Shown: positions 27,827-38,261, counted from the stretch's first letter. The stretch: DNA of 64,000 nucleotides from Rhodopirellula europaea 6C (GCF_000338295.1 NZ_ANMO01000111.1:1-64000); one strand, 5' to 3'. Notes: a model not told the origin generated them from the sequence alone. Program-made: numbers and translations.

Positions 27827-28341
27827 ACGAGCCTCCACGCAAAGGCATGATGATCGTGGTGGTTCCCAATCAAACGTCACCAGGAATGGACTGCAGGCCA
27901 AGGTCACTCGCTGATCGAAGCCAAACCATTGACGACGGACTTGGGTGGAATACCGACATCGACACCACCGTTCACGATTAGACCCATCGCTCGCAACCAG
28001 CCATGGGTGTTCGATTCCATGAACACGCGGTCCTGTAAAACCTAAACAGCGGAATCACTGATTTGATAAGGACACCAAACGGCGAGATATAACTCTGATC
28101 CATTTGCGGCAGTTCTCGGAGATGAACCGTCGTCCGTGAAACCAGTACGCTCAGTCTGGAAAGATGCGACCGTTGTGTGCGGCTCGGCACCGCTTCACCG
28201 GACCAGTCCCTTGGCGGGGCGAAGGCGTAGTCTTAGACGCCAGTTCTTCGCTCAAAATTCACAGGTCGGCCACTTGGGCTAAACTCGGGATTGTCTAGGT
28301 TTACTTCGAAACTTACGCCACCTCCTTCCGCGAATTGCAAC
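27827..28341. other. Intergenic region
   Basis: No convincing gene is seen. The minus-strand frame 27978-28190 (70 codons) has no recognisable product. Around 28216-28255 a nested hairpin can form (GCGAAG with CTTCGC, and GGCGT with ACGCC inside). The 13-mer CTGGCGTCTAAGA occurs here on the minus strand (about 28230-28242) and again on the plus strand near 31490. Confidence 0.4.
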
Positions 28342-30354
28342 ATGCCCACCCACCTCTCCGCCCGCCTGAAAAAGTCCATCACGGCAGGGCTCTTTTGCCT
28401 TGCTTCTGTCGCTGGTCTGCCAACCATTTCTTTTGCTCACGACGGCGATGAAAGCCACTCGCACGAGCATCCAACGAACGACAGCTTCTACACAACTCGC
28501 GAGAGCACGCAGGTTCTGCCGCTCGCCAACGAAGAAGACGCTTTTCACTTCGTCGTCTATGGCGACCGGACCGGTGGCGTGCCCGCCGGATTGAAAGTGC
28601 TGGAACAAGCCGTCAAAGACACCAACCTGCTGTCTCCCGATCTGGTGATGACGGTCGGCGATTTGATCCAAGGGTACAACGAAAAACCCGAATGGATGCG
28701 TCAGATGGCGGAGTACAAAGAGATCATGAACGAACTCGATGTGCGTTGGTTCCCAGTCGCCGGCAACCACGACGTTTACTGGCGCGGCAAAGGTGAGGCA
28801 CCGCAAGGCCAACACGACTCAAACTACGAAGAACACTTCGGCCCTCTCTGGTACACCTTTCGTCACAAGAACGCGGGCTTCGTCGTTCTCTACAGCGATG
28901 AAGGCGATCCAGTCACGAACCAAAAGGCGTTCAATGTTGGCAAGCTTCAACGCATGAGCGACAAACAACTCGAGTTTCTGTCTGAGGCATTGAAACAGCA
29001 TCAAGAACTCGATCACGTGTTCGTGTTCCTGCACCATCCTCGCTGGATCGGTGGCGGCTACACGGGTTCGAACTGGGACACCGTTCACGACATGATGAAG
29101 CAAGCCGGGAATGTTTCGGCTGTCTTCGCCGGTCACATTCACCACATGCGATATGACGGCCCCAAAGATGGCATCGAGTACTACACGCTAGCAACGACCG
29201 GCGGCCACTTGTCCGCGGAGATTCCTGGCGCTGGTTACTTGCATCACTTGAATGTGGTCACTGTTCGCCCCGATGACATCTCCGTCGCATCGTTGCCAGT
29301 CGGCGCGGTGATGGATCCGACCGAGTTCACACCTGAATTCGTTGATGAGGTCAATGAAGCTCGGAAAGTTCGTCCGGTAATCACCAAAAGCGAATTGCTC
29401 TTGAACACCGATGGATCAGCGGCCGGCCAAGTCGTCGTGTCGATCAACAACCCATCACCACGCGACATGGACATCACCGCATCAATCGGTTCCGCGTCAC
29501 GCGATTGGCTCAGCTCGCTGGACCACGATCACATGACTCTGGCCGCGGGTGCCACCGAAACATTCACGGTGAAACTACGTCGCATCGCCGATGACACGGC
29601 GACTTGGACCATTCCTCGCGTTGAATTGGATCGCGTCTACATCGGCGAAAACACTCGCATTGAACTGCCCAGCGTTTCGACCCCCGTCAAACTTCAACTG
29701 GCAGCCGTGCCAGCGGATTACTTCAGCGGCGAAAACAACCAGTGCTTGGAAGTGAAAGGCGAACGTTCCGCAATTCGCGTCGATTCGGATACTCTCGCTC
29801 TTCCTAGCGGCCCCTTCACCGTGGAAGCCTGGCTGAACCCAAGCCAAACCGAAGGCATGCGTGGTGCAATTGCCAAAACGCAAAGCAGCGAATTCGCGAT
29901 CTTCTCTGATGAGGGCGTGCCCCAGTTCGATGTCAACTTGGATGGCAAGTACTACTCCGCCAAGGCGAAGGACAAACTCACCGTCGACGAGTGGACTCAC
30001 GTGGCCGGGGTCTTCGACGGCGAAAGCGTTCGGATCTATGTCGATGGCAAGCAGATCTCTTCCGTCGCCGCCAAGGGAACTCGCAAGACCAACCCGTACC
30101 CGCTCTTCGTGGGAGCCGATCCTGACAATGCCGGACAACCCGCACGATCGTTCCTCGGCAAGATCGACGAAGTTCGAATCACGGCGGAAGCGATCTACAC
30201 CGGAGATTTCGAACCCGCCCGACGCTTGGTTCCGACCGAGAAGACACGGCTGTTGCTGCACCTGGACCGCACCCTCGGCCCATACGTGCTCGATCACAGC
30301 CCCGCGGCGGGAATGGGGACCCTGGGTCCAAATTCGACGTTCATCGCCCGCTGA
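28342..30354 (+). CDS. Exported calcineurin-like phosphoesterase with LamG-like domain
   Basis: The 670-residue product has a signal peptide (to about TISFAHD) and a His-rich stretch (HDGDESHSHEH) that may bind metal. A metallophosphoesterase domain follows (about 55-330): YGDRTGG, TVGDLIQG, VAGNHDVYW, LHHPRW and AGHIHHM are the metal-binding motifs in order. After a linker domain, a concanavalin/LamG-like domain (about 475-670) reads FTVEAWLNPSQ, WTHVAGVFDG and KIDEVRI, typical of carbohydrate or surface binding. The target is unknown. It likely acts at the cell surface, cleaving phosphate esters on a bound polymer. A perfect hairpin follows the stop. Confidence 0.88.
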   Translation: MPTHLSARLKKSITAGLFCLASVAGLPTISFAHDGDESHSHEHPTNDSFYTTRESTQVLPLANEEDAFHFVVYGDRTGGVPAGLKVLEQAVKDTNLLSPDLVMTVGDLIQGYNEKPEWMRQMAEYKEIMNELDVRWFPVAGNHDVYWRGKGEAPQGQHDSNYEEHFGPLWYTFRHKNAGFVVLYSDEGDPVTNQKAFNVGKLQRMSDKQLEFLSEALKQHQELDHVFVFLHHPRWIGGGYTGSNWDTVHDMMKQAGNVSAVFAGHIHHMRYDGPKDGIEYYTLATTGGHLSAEIPGAGYLHHLNVVTVRPDDISVASLPVGAVMDPTEFTPEFVDEVNEARKVRPVITKSELLLNTDGSAAGQVVVSINNPSPRDMDITASIGSASRDWLSSLDHDHMTLAAGATETFTVKLRRIADDTATWTIPRVELDRVYIGENTRIELPSVSTPVKLQLAAVPADYFSGENNQCLEVKGERSAIRVDSDTLALPSGPFTVEAWLNPSQTEGMRGAIAKTQSSEFAIFSDEGVPQFDVNLDGKYYSAKAKDKLTVDEWTHVAGVFDGESVRIYVDGKQISSVAAKGTRKTNPYPLFVGADPDNAGQPARSFLGKIDEVRITAEAIYTGDFEPARRLVPTEKTRLLLHLDRTLGPYVLDHSPAAGMGTLGPNSTFIAR

Positions 30355-30374
30355 TCTGGCCCATCACGATTGTC

Positions 30375-30400
30375 CTGGCGACGTCACTTGACGTCGCCAG
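30375..30400. terminator. Perfect 12-bp inverted repeat after the phosphoesterase gene
   Basis: CTGGCGACGTCA (30375-30386) and TGACGTCGCCAG (30389-30400) are exact complements separated by CT. It stands 20 bp beyond the stop codon. There is no T-run, so it may be a rho-helped stop, an mRNA end protector or a protein-binding site. Confidence 0.6.
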
Positions 30401-30581
30401 CTGACCTCGACTGCTGCAACCGTTGCAACCCTCAACGCAACCCTCCAAAGGCAAGGTCCTGTCATTCGAAAATCTCGGTCGAGTCCGCTCGACTGAGAAT
30501 CGTTGCCCATAGTTTCCGTGGCGATGTGCCCCGATCGCTATCACTTGCGATCCACACGGCAACTTCAAAGCGACGACCCCT

Positions 30582-31475
30582 ATGACGACCACTTTCCAAC
30601 CGAGTGTCGAGAAGTTTCTAGCGGCACCTGAAGAACTCGATCAAGCGTTGACCACCTCGGACGACGCAGTCAATCCAGACGAGATTCTTCAGCGGATCGA
30701 CGACACGCTCGGCCTCATCGCGGAAGCGAACCAGATCGCATGTGGTGCATCGCCAGTCAAACAAATTGACGTTTCCGTCATTGTTCCGATCCACAATTGC
30801 CGGGAATACATCCCCGAAGTGATCGACCGGATCGACGAGGTCATGCCACCGGCAACGGAAACGATTCTGGTCGACGATGGCAGTGTCGACGGAAGCTGGC
30901 ACTACCTTCGAGGGTTGCCGGAACGTTCCAACCGAACCATTCTTCACCGCCGACGTCATCACGGTCGTGGTTCTGCCATCCGCATGGCACTGCGTCACAC
31001 ACGTGGACATGTGGTCGCGATTCAGGACGCTGACATGGCCTACGATCCCGCCGACCTTCTCGGTGCGATTTGGCCGATTCTGGAAGAACAAGCCGAAGTC
31101 GTTTATGGGTCCCGATCCATGCGTCGAGGCGGCTCACACAGCAACAACTTGCGAGGCGGGTTGAGCAACCGGATGCGTCGCATCGTCAATCGTTGCCTGA
31201 CCACATGCAGCAACCTGACAACGGGTTTGCATCTGTCGGATCTCGAGACCGGTCACAAAGTCTTCCTCGGCGATCTCATTCGTTCGTTGCCGCTGACAGA
31301 AACCGGATCCGGTATTGATGCCGAAATCACGGCCAAAGTCGCTCGCGCGGCAAACACCGTCATGGAAGTGCCAACGCATTACTCCGCCGATCTGCGTGCT
31401 CCCGAGTACGCTCGCAACGCGAGAACGGCGATGACGACTCTTCGCAGCCTGATCGCACACCGCAACGGAAATTGA
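30582..31475 (+). CDS. Glycosyltransferase family 2, dolichol-phosphate-mannose-synthase-like
   Basis: The 297-residue cytoplasmic or membrane-attached transferase carries the GT2 fold: VSVIVPIHNC (about 66-75), the nucleotide-sugar motif DDGSVDGS, HHGRGSAIRMAL, the metal-binding QDADMAYDP and the acceptor-side ETGHKVF. The pattern fits enzymes that move a sugar to a polyprenyl phosphate. An N-terminal segment of about 60 residues is extra. No membrane helices are seen at the C-terminus, unlike ArnC/GtrB types. It has its own ATG start with no close partner upstream. Confidence 0.88.
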   Translation: MTTTFQPSVEKFLAAPEELDQALTTSDDAVNPDEILQRIDDTLGLIAEANQIACGASPVKQIDVSVIVPIHNCREYIPEVIDRIDEVMPPATETILVDDGSVDGSWHYLRGLPERSNRTILHRRRHHGRGSAIRMALRHTRGHVVAIQDADMAYDPADLLGAIWPILEEQAEVVYGSRSMRRGGSHSNNLRGGLSNRMRRIVNRCLTTCSNLTTGLHLSDLETGHKVFLGDLIRSLPLTETGSGIDAEITAKVARAANTVMEVPTHYSADLRAPEYARNARTAMTTLRSLIAHRNGN

Positions 31476-31535
31476 TCCACCGCGGCGTACCTGGCGTCTA
31501 AGAACTCTGAGCCTCTGCGGCCCTTTCTACTTCCA

Positions 31536-32108
31536 TCAAACACTAGGTCCCGGCGGACGGTTCTGAATGCTGAGCTCGTCCTCCGCATCATCCCCGCCGT
31601 ATTCCAGCACGCTGTGGACATGGTAAGGCGACAAACGGGCTTCGCCGCCCAGTGCGACCAAGTGGATCAAGAACGAGCAGCCCACAACCTCTGCGTCGCA
31701 CTTCTCCAGCAATCGCAAACAGGCTTCCACGGTGCCACCGGTCGCCAGCAAGTCATCGACGATCAGCACACGCTGGCCAGGTTTAATGCCGTCAACATGG
31801 ACTTGTAGCTCATCGCTTCCGTATTCCAACTCGTACGCGAACGAGTGCAAATCGAACGGGAGCTTGCCCGGTTTTCGAATCGGCACAAAGCCAGCGTTCA
31901 GTCGCATTGCCAGCGGGGTTCCAAAGATAAACCCGCGAGCTTCCGCGGCGGCGACCACATCAATCTTCTGATCCAGAAACGGCTTTGCCATTTCTTCGAC
32001 CGAAGCGGTCAACGCTTCGGGATGGGCGAGCAAGGGAGTGATGTCTCGAAACAGAATGCCGGGTTTGGGATAATCCGGAATGTCACGAACGTGATGACGC
32101 AAATCCAT
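31536..32108 (-). CDS. apt: Adenine phosphoribosyltransferase
   Basis: The 190-residue purine-salvage enzyme makes AMP from adenine and [20 protein letters not shown] near the N-terminus, [11 protein letters not shown] and the PRPP loop [13 protein letters not shown] are all typical. The start at 32108 ([14 protein letters not shown]) fits the family length of 170-190; the frame is open to 32156 but that adds residues with no match. A DksA-like gene lies about 200 bp upstream on the same strand. Confidence 0.95.
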   Translation of the reverse strand: MDLRHHVRDIPDYPKPGILFRDITPLLAHPEALTASVEEMAKPFLDQKIDVVAAAEARGFIFGTPLAMRLNAGFVPIRKPGKLPFDLHSFAYELEYGSDELQVHVDGIKPGQRVLIVDDLLATGGTVEACLRLLEKCDAEVVGCSFLIHLVALGGEARLSPYHVHSVLEYGGDDAEDELSIQNRPPGPSV

Positions 32109-32315
32109 GTGCTGATACGGTTTTCGTTGAGATGCGAAGGCCAGTTGATCACACAAGACAGATCAACCTGATTGCCGCATCCTAACGAATCAACACGGGC
32201 GTCTCACACCGGGCACACTGTTCAGAACCCGGTCAAAAAGAAGTTTCTTGGAATCAGCATGTCCAAATCACCGTTGCGTCATAGCAACGGAGATTTGCAA
32301 ACCGATCCCCACCGA

Positions 32316-32738
32316 TCAAACCGCGGGATCAACTTTGGGAGCGTCGAAAATGCGATTCCATTCCGTCGGCGCGACCACACCAGACGATGACTCTCGTTCC
32401 GCAGCACGACGGCAATTGATGCAGTCCACCGCGTATGGAATCGCTTTCAAACGGTTGAGCGGAATGGGTTTCCCGCAATCTTCGCAATCTCCGAAACGGC
32501 CTTCCTCGAATCGCGCGATCGCTTCTTCAATCGCCAGCAATTCACGGCTCTCGACCTCGACCAACTGACTGTTCAGTTCGTCTTGGACCGTATCTGCGGC
32601 GGCGTCGAGCGCATCGCCGGTTTTCTGATTGTGAAGTTCTTGTAGAAGGCTCAGATCGCCCTCCAACGCCTTTCGAAGCGCGTCTCGACGACGGAGCAGC
32701 GTTACCCGAAGCGTCTTCAGTGTGTCATCGCGAGACAT
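32316..32738 (-). CDS. DksA/TraR family zinc-finger transcription regulator
   Basis: The 140-residue protein has a long N-terminal coiled coil and a C4 zinc finger (CEDCGKPIPLNRLKAIPYA, then CINC). The coil tip carries the DxxDxA motif (Asp42, Asp45, Ala47 in GDALDAA), which in DksA reaches the RNA polymerase active site through the secondary channel. The motif suggests real DksA-like action, with or without ppGpp, on rRNA and amino-acid promoters. It is slightly shorter than E. coli DksA (151). No ppGpp synthase gene is in the window. Confidence 0.92.
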   Translation of the reverse strand: MSRDDTLKTLRVTLLRRRDALRKALEGDLSLLQELHNQKTGDALDAAADTVQDELNSQLVEVESRELLAIEEAIARFEEGRFGDCEDCGKPIPLNRLKAIPYAVDCINCRRAAERESSSGVVAPTEWNRIFDAPKVDPAV

Positions 32739-33270
32739 AATTCACCTCTCTGGCTGGCAAAGTGACCGAAACCGACCCAACAACGGCACTGACTGTGACG
32801 CACGCCGAGCCATTCAAGTTCACTCAATTGGAGCGTTCCTAGCTGCACACCGAGTAAAACCCTGGTTTCATTAGGGTAGATCGAGGAAAAGCCTTCCCCT
32901 CCCAACAAAGGGACCTTTCCAGCGTTTACGGGGCGCCGCTGCGAAGAAATTTCCGGTTGAATCGAAAATCACTTCGACGACAAACCACAAAACAGCCAAA
33001 ACCCCTCCGAGGAACCACGAGCAGTCAACCAGATACTTTCCCCCCTGCAAAGTCGTCCAAAATCCGCAAAGTTTGCCAAAACGGAACAAATGCCTTCATG
33101 CCCCTGATCGGATCAACCGAATAAACAGAACCAAGTGGTGACTCCGAACCGCTTGAACGGCACAGAAAACGACTCGAAACCCAGACAGATCCTCCCCATA
33201 CAGGTCCGTCGCGGTCATTTCAGACGCGTTTCACCGTTCTCAAGAAAGCATTCCCGTGAGAAGGAACTCC
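32739..33270. other. Intergenic region between divergent dksA-like and FHA-like genes
   Basis: About 530 bases with no gene called. It must hold promoters for both flanking genes. The only open frames (for example 32871-33089 minus) lack recognisable features. No strong hairpin or repeat was seen. Confidence 0.4.
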
Positions 33271-36200
33271 GTGGTGGCAACTGACTCCTCGAACACACCA
33301 ACACACACCGACTCCAACTCCGCAACCGCGTTCGCGGCTCCATCCCGATCGGAGTCGCCAACCCGTTCCGGTGCAGCAGGGTCCGCGACCAGTTGGTTGA
33401 ATCAGCCACGCTATGCGACCGCGGCCGAGCCTCAAACCGCGACGACCAATTCGCCGGCAGCTGCGGCCAGCAAACCGATCGGCGACCACGGGACGATGTG
33501 GAACCAAGAAGGTGCCATCGAATTCCGAGTTCGGTGCGAAAACCATCCCACGCGTCGACTGCGTCTGGCCGGAGCTCGCTACACACTGGGCAACGGTGTC
33601 GGATGCTCGATCCGCCTGGACGATCCAACGCTGCGTCCGCTTCACGCGGTTCTGATCCGCGACGCGCACCGAATCCTCATTCGTGCGTACTCGATCCCGC
33701 TGTTGATCAACAACATCCGCGTCACTGAAGGAACGTTGCAACAAGGCGACACCCTTCGGTTGGGCAACTACGAATTTGAATTGATTCAAGCCAAGTTTGG
33801 CGAAGCGAAGCAACCCAAACCAACCGCGCACCGTTTCGCTGAATCCGTCCCGCGCCTTGCTTCCGGTAACCCGGAATCGATGTTCGATTCCGACGTTGAG
33901 TTCCAAAAGGAAGCATCACGTTGGCACAAGCTCAAAGAAGAAGCCGAGAAACACGATCGCTGGGTCCGTGAACGACAAGACGAACTGAAACAACAAGCCG
34001 ACCAAATCGAGGCTCAGTTCAAGGCACTCCGTGAACGCGAAGACGAAATCCGTTCGCAAGAAACCGCTGCGGTCGAACTGCACGCTGAATTCCAAGTTCG
34101 TCATCGCGACCTCACCGAACGCCAAAATCAACTGGCGGCACAACAGAGCGAACTGGAACAACAACGCGAAGACTGGAAAGCTCAACAGGAACGTCTGCAA
34201 GGCCGCGACGTCCACTATCGAACTCAAATCGAAGAGCTGCTTCTCGAAAAAGAAAACCTGTCCGAGCGTGAACGTGACAGCGAACGACGCCTGAACGAAA
34301 CGCGTCAGCAACTCAAGCAGTCGCAAAGCCAAGCCGATGCCGCCGCCGAAGCGGTGACGCAGATGCGCGCCAAATTCGCTTCGCTCAACGAACAATTGCT
34401 GGCTCTCGGTGAGCAACAAGAATCATTGCAGTCGATGGGACTGGAACGAGTCGAAGAGCACGCTCGTCAATGCAAAGAATTGTCAGCCGCTCGCGACGAA
34501 GCCATTGCGCAACGTGAAACGGCCAATCGTGAACGCGATGATCTCTTGGATCAAAAAGCCAGCAGCGATGCCAAGCTTTATGAGACCCAGGAAAAGTACG
34601 ACGCGTTGCTCAAGACCGAAGAATCACTTCGGCAAGAGATCGAAAGCCTACAGATCGAAATCTCCGACGCTCGCAAAGAAGCAGAAGCACTGCGTCGCGA
34701 TTGTCAACACGCACGCACGACGATCGGTGAACTCGAAGAACGAGTTCGTGAATCAGAAAACCGACACGACACCGACCGAACGTCGTGGAGCGACGAAATG
34801 GACGCCCTCCGGACCGGCGTCGACGAGTTGACACTCAGCCTCGCGCAGGCCGAACAACAACTGGCTCAACTTCGTGAAGACAACGAGAAACTTCGCGAGA
34901 CCTTGTCGGTGACCGAAGAACAACGCGATGAGTTCAAGAACAAGTACAAGACTTCGGAAAAACAACGCATTCGCGCCGAACGCGAAGTTTCCGAAACACG
35001 CCAACTGTTCGATCGGTCCAACCGCGACCACGATGACACGCTCGATCAAATCGAACGACTCGAGGAAGAAACTCGTCAACTGATCAGTGGCAAAGGCGAC
35101 GCCGAATCGAAACCCGCGGATCCTGAAATCCGCCTGGGCATTCTTTCCGCCACCGAAACCGGAACGTCGGATGAGGAATTCATTGAAGAAGAAGCGGCAA
35201 CTCAGGCCCCTTCTCAAGCCTCGATCGCAGAATTGGACACTCCTGAATCCGCGATCGATGGACCAGGGCTGCACGTTGCCAGCGAGCCCGTTGATGAATC
35301 ATCGGAAGTGACATCGACCGACGCGCATGCTTCTGGAGAAGTGATCGACGAAGCGATGAGCTTGGTCCACGATTCCGAAACCGATCGTTTGCTTCAAGAA
35401 GCAGAAGAAAAAGCGGCCAGTTGGAGCACTCCAATCGCGGAAGAGACCGTCGAACAAGACGACGACGATGACGCGTGGCCGACTTACGAAAGTGCTGAAG
35501 CGGCAAAGAGCGACATTGACGAAAGCTCGGTCGATCCAAACGCCATGGGTGCCAACGTGTCATTGGGCCCTGACGCGATCAGCCCAGAAATTTCGGAAGT
35601 CGACGTCAACGATTCACCTGCGCCCGCTTGGCCAGAAGAATCCGAATCGTTGTTGCTGCCTCAAGAACGTCTGGCAAGCGACTCGCTCGCCGAAGCGATC
35701 AATGAGCCAACCGATCTCGGCAACGACCAAGACGTCCAGCCTCTCAACGATGTCAGCAGCGACGAAGTTTCCGCTGAACTGCCCAGCGAAACTGCCAACC
35801 ATAACGCCTGGTCCACTGTAGCCGAAGCCGACGAAGAGGAATCCGTCGACGACCTCAACGCTCAACAATTTGCTGCCGAGTTCACCGCCGCCGCACAAGA
35901 AGAAGCCGAGCAAATTCGCGAAGCTCGCCTTTCGCAAGAATGGAACACGGAAGAACACTCGACGGAATCCACTGTCGAAGGTTCTGTCGACCATGTTGCC
36001 ACTCACGAAGAAGCAGCTTCACTCGACGAGGCCAACCCATGGGCAACCGCTGACCTGGATCAATCTTTTCCAGAAGAACAACCGTCGTACGATGAACAGC
36101 AGTCTTTCGACGCTAGCGATTCCGAGTCACCGCTCAGCCTCGCTGACCAACTGATTCGCGACCTCAACAATGAGAACACCTCCGAGGTAGACGATCACTC

Positions 36201-37065
36201 GACCGCACACGAAGAGATCTCGTCCGAAACCGGCACCCAAATGTGGGACGGTGAAACGGACTACTCCGCCCAAATGGAAGCAGAAGTCGGACCACGTGAC
36301 GCCGAGTCGGAAACCTTCGTCGACACCAGCGACATTTCCGCCACCCAACCTCACTCGTGGGACCAGCAGGATTCGGAAGACTCATTCGAAGTCGCTGAAG
36401 AATTCGAATCGTCTCTCGCCGACATCCAAGAAGAACCTGCTGCGGCTGAATTGCCAAGCACCGAAGAAGTAGCTGCTGAAACCGTCGTCGCTGGCGAATC
36501 GGAAGAGCCCGACGACGACTCGATCGAAGCCTACATGAATCGTTTGTTGCAACGCGTCCAACAACAATCAGGTGACGAAACCGCACCCGCGGCCCCGAAA
36601 CCAAAAGCGGAAACGCCCAAACCTGCGGAAACGCCGGTACAAGCTGAAAGCGTTGAATACGACATTGAACCAGAGGTCGTTGAACCTGTCGATCCAAACG
36701 CTCCGTTGATCCCACGTTCGCAAGCCCCCGAACGCAACAGCAACCTGTCTGCGATGCGAGAGCTAGCAAACGAATCTGCTCGCAGTGCCGTTGAACGTAG
36801 TGCCAAATCGCAATCGCACAGCTCGCGTGTTCAGGCGATGGTGAAGTTCATGCAAGCTGTCGTGGCGGTCATCTGCGGAATCGCAGCAGTCGCGTTTGTT
36901 GCCCACGGCATGCTGAAAATTGTCGCCGCCGTTGCCGCTTTGTTGATCGCGGTGATTTGCGTGAAAGAGGGTCTGACGCTGTTGTCATCCACTCGCAGTC
37001 GCTCGCCTAAACAAGCCGCTGCTGAACTCCAAAACGAGGTTCAGACCGCAGAAGTCGTCGAGTGA
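33271..37065 (+). CDS. Large FHA-like, coiled-coil, acidic membrane protein
   Basis: The 1264-residue product is not a named family as a whole. Order: a disordered Ser/Thr/Ala-rich N-terminus (1-85); an FHA-like domain (about 90-175, YTLGNGVGCSIRLDDPTLRPLHAVL to INNIRV); a coiled coil of about 400 residues rich in Glu/Gln/Arg (about 220-620); a very acidic, low-complexity region (about 640-1110); a Pro/Ala/Lys-rich patch; and two membrane helices (about 1195-1240). The canonical FHA Arg after Gly is Asn here and the Ser before His is missing, so phosphothreonine binding is doubtful. It could tether a cytoplasmic coiled-coil array to the membrane. GTG at 33271 is chosen because AAGGA lies about 6 bases before it; GTG at 33256 is also in frame. 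Confidence 0.8.
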   Translation: MVATDSSNTPTHTDSNSATAFAAPSRSESPTRSGAAGSATSWLNQPRYATAAEPQTATTNSPAAAASKPIGDHGTMWNQEGAIEFRVRCENHPTRRLRLAGARYTLGNGVGCSIRLDDPTLRPLHAVLIRDAHRILIRAYSIPLLINNIRVTEGTLQQGDTLRLGNYEFELIQAKFGEAKQPKPTAHRFAESVPRLASGNPESMFDSDVEFQKEASRWHKLKEEAEKHDRWVRERQDELKQQADQIEAQFKALREREDEIRSQETAAVELHAEFQVRHRDLTERQNQLAAQQSELEQQREDWKAQQERLQGRDVHYRTQIEELLLEKENLSERERDSERRLNETRQQLKQSQSQADAAAEAVTQMRAKFASLNEQLLALGEQQESLQSMGLERVEEHARQCKELSAARDEAIAQRETANRERDDLLDQKASSDAKLYETQEKYDALLKTEESLRQEIESLQIEISDARKEAEALRRDCQHARTTIGELEERVRESENRHDTDRTSWSDEMDALRTGVDELTLSLAQAEQQLAQLREDNEKLRETLSVTEEQRDEFKNKYKTSEKQRIRAEREVSETRQLFDRSNRDHDDTLDQIERLEEETRQLISGKGDAESKPADPEIRLGILSATETGTSDEEFIEEEAATQAPSQASIAELDTPESAIDGPGLHVASEPVDESSEVTSTDAHASGEVIDEAMSLVHDSETDRLLQEAEEKAASWSTPIAEETVEQDDDDDAWPTYESAEAAKSDIDESSVDPNAMGANVSLGPDAISPEISEVDVNDSPAPAWPEESESLLLPQERLASDSLAEAINEPTDLGNDQDVQPLNDVSSDEVSAELPSETANHNAWSTVAEADEEESVDDLNAQQFAAEFTAAAQEEAEQIREARLSQEWNTEEHSTESTVEGSVDHVATHEEAASLDEANPWATADLDQSFPEEQPSYDEQQSFDASDSESPLSLADQLIRDLNNENTSEVDDHSTAHEEISSETGTQMWDGETDYSAQMEAEVGPRDAESETFVDTSDISATQPHSWDQQDSEDSFEVAEEFESSLADIQEEPAAAELPSTEEVAAETVVAGESEEPDDDSIEAYMNRLLQRVQQQSGDETAPAAPKPKAETPKPAETPVQAESVEYDIEPEVVEPVDPNAPLIPRSQAPERNSNLSAMRELANESARSAVERSAKSQSHSSRVQAMVKFMQAVVAVICGIAAVAFVAHGMLKIVAAVAALLIAVICVKEGLTLLSSTRSRSPKQAAAELQNEVQTAEVVE

Positions 37066-37100
37066 TTCAATGGCGTGACCAACCAAGTCACGTCGCTCAA

Positions 37101-38261
37101 TCAAGCGTCCGAGGACGGATACACGGCCACGCGAACGGGCCGTTGCTCCATCGCATACTCAAACGCTTGCTCGACTTCCCGAAGTGGAAACCCTTTCCCG
37201 ACCAACGTGTCGAATGGGAATCGTTGGTGGTTGCGTTCCAAGAATCGCAACCCATCATCTAAATCGCGAGGCAAGTAGTTGTGCAGACCGCGAATGGTCA
37301 GCATCCGGCGAATGGCTTGTTCGGGATAGAGTGCGATTGGATCCGATGGGAACACGGATCCAACCAAAACCACGCATCCACCCATCCGAACCGAATCCAA
37401 GCAGGCATTCACGGCCGTCGTCATTCCCGCGAAATCGATCGCAATGTCCGCGCCTCGACCGTTGGTCATTTCCTGTAGCATCGATTGCCGTTCGTCCGCG
37501 GTCTCACCAACGATCAAATCAGTTGCTCCAAAAGATTGAGCCAACTCTGCTCGACCCGCGTTTGGATCAGCAACAACGATTCGTGCCGCACCGGCTTCGT
37601 TCAACTGTGCCGCGGCCGTCAAACCGAGCATACCCGCTCCGACGACCAGAACCGTTGCGTGTTTGACTCGGTGAGTCTGATTGACCAAACGAAGCGCAGC
37701 CGAAACCGTGGCCGTCGCGCAGTTGACTGGTGCAACCACTTCGTTGGTCAACTCATCTGGCACCGGAAAAATCGGTGTCCCAGCGACGAGCACGCAGTGT
37801 TCGCTCAGGCCTCCGGTCGGATGCCCATGACTGGCTTCGTGGCCGTATTTGAATAGGGAGTCACACTTCTGATTCAGATCGTTGCTGCAATAGAAACAGT
37901 GCTCACAACCAACCGACATCGCCCACGTGACTCGCTGTCCGATTTGCAACGGCACACCGTGGTAGTCAGACGGCGTGAATTCGCCGCACCATCCGATGAC
38001 TTCTCCGACGATTTCATGTCCAAGCACACCATGATCGTGGCCCTTTCGTCGGCCCGAGACGGTGTGCAAGTCACTGCCACACAAAGTGCAACAAAGGACT
38101 CGAACGAGCACTTGGCCCTCATCCAACGGATCAAGCTTGCTTCTTGATGAAACGAACCGTCGTTCGGTGGAATCAAATTCCATCGCGACGTTTTCGATCT
38201 CAGATAACAAATCCGGCTCACGATCGTTTGGAATCACTGACGTCCCAACCGAAATAGACAT
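37101..38261 (-). CDS. Zinc-dependent alcohol dehydrogenase, phosphonate-cluster type
   Basis: The 386-residue medium-chain dehydrogenase has the catalytic zinc ligands Cys61 (LCGSD) and His82-Glu83 (GHE). Structural zinc is held by Cys119, 122, 125 and 133 (CEHCFYCSNDLNQKC), and a Rossmann motif GAGMLG lies near 210. The pattern and setting match the subfamily found beside phosphonate-catabolism genes; its exact substrate is unproven. Its start overlaps the end of the XRE-cupin regulator gene by 28 bp, so both are made from one message. It diverges from the DUF5690/FAD/HAD genes and would be controlled with them. Confidence 0.87.
   Translation of the reverse strand: MSISVGTSVIPNDREPDLLSEIENVAMEFDSTERRFVSSRSKLDPLDEGQVLVRVLCCTLCGSDLHTVSGRRKGHDHGVLGHEIVGEVIGWCGEFTPSDYHGVPLQIGQRVTWAMSVGCEHCFYCSNDLNQKCDSLFKYGHEASHGHPTGGLSEHCVLVAGTPIFPVPDELTNEVVAPVNCATATVSAALRLVNQTHRVKHATVLVVGAGMLGLTAAAQLNEAGAARIVVADPNAGRAELAQSFGATDLIVGETADERQSMLQEMTNGRGADIAIDFAGMTTAVNACLDSVRMGGCVVLVGSVFPSDPIALYPEQAIRRMLTIRGLHNYLPRDLDDGLRFLERNHQRFPFDTLVGKGFPLREVEQAFEYAMEQRPVRVAVYPSSDA

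Noticed and set aside
27978-28190. 70-codon minus-strand frame in the gap before the phosphoesterase
   Set aside because: Short, no ribosome binding site or family; kept as intergenic.
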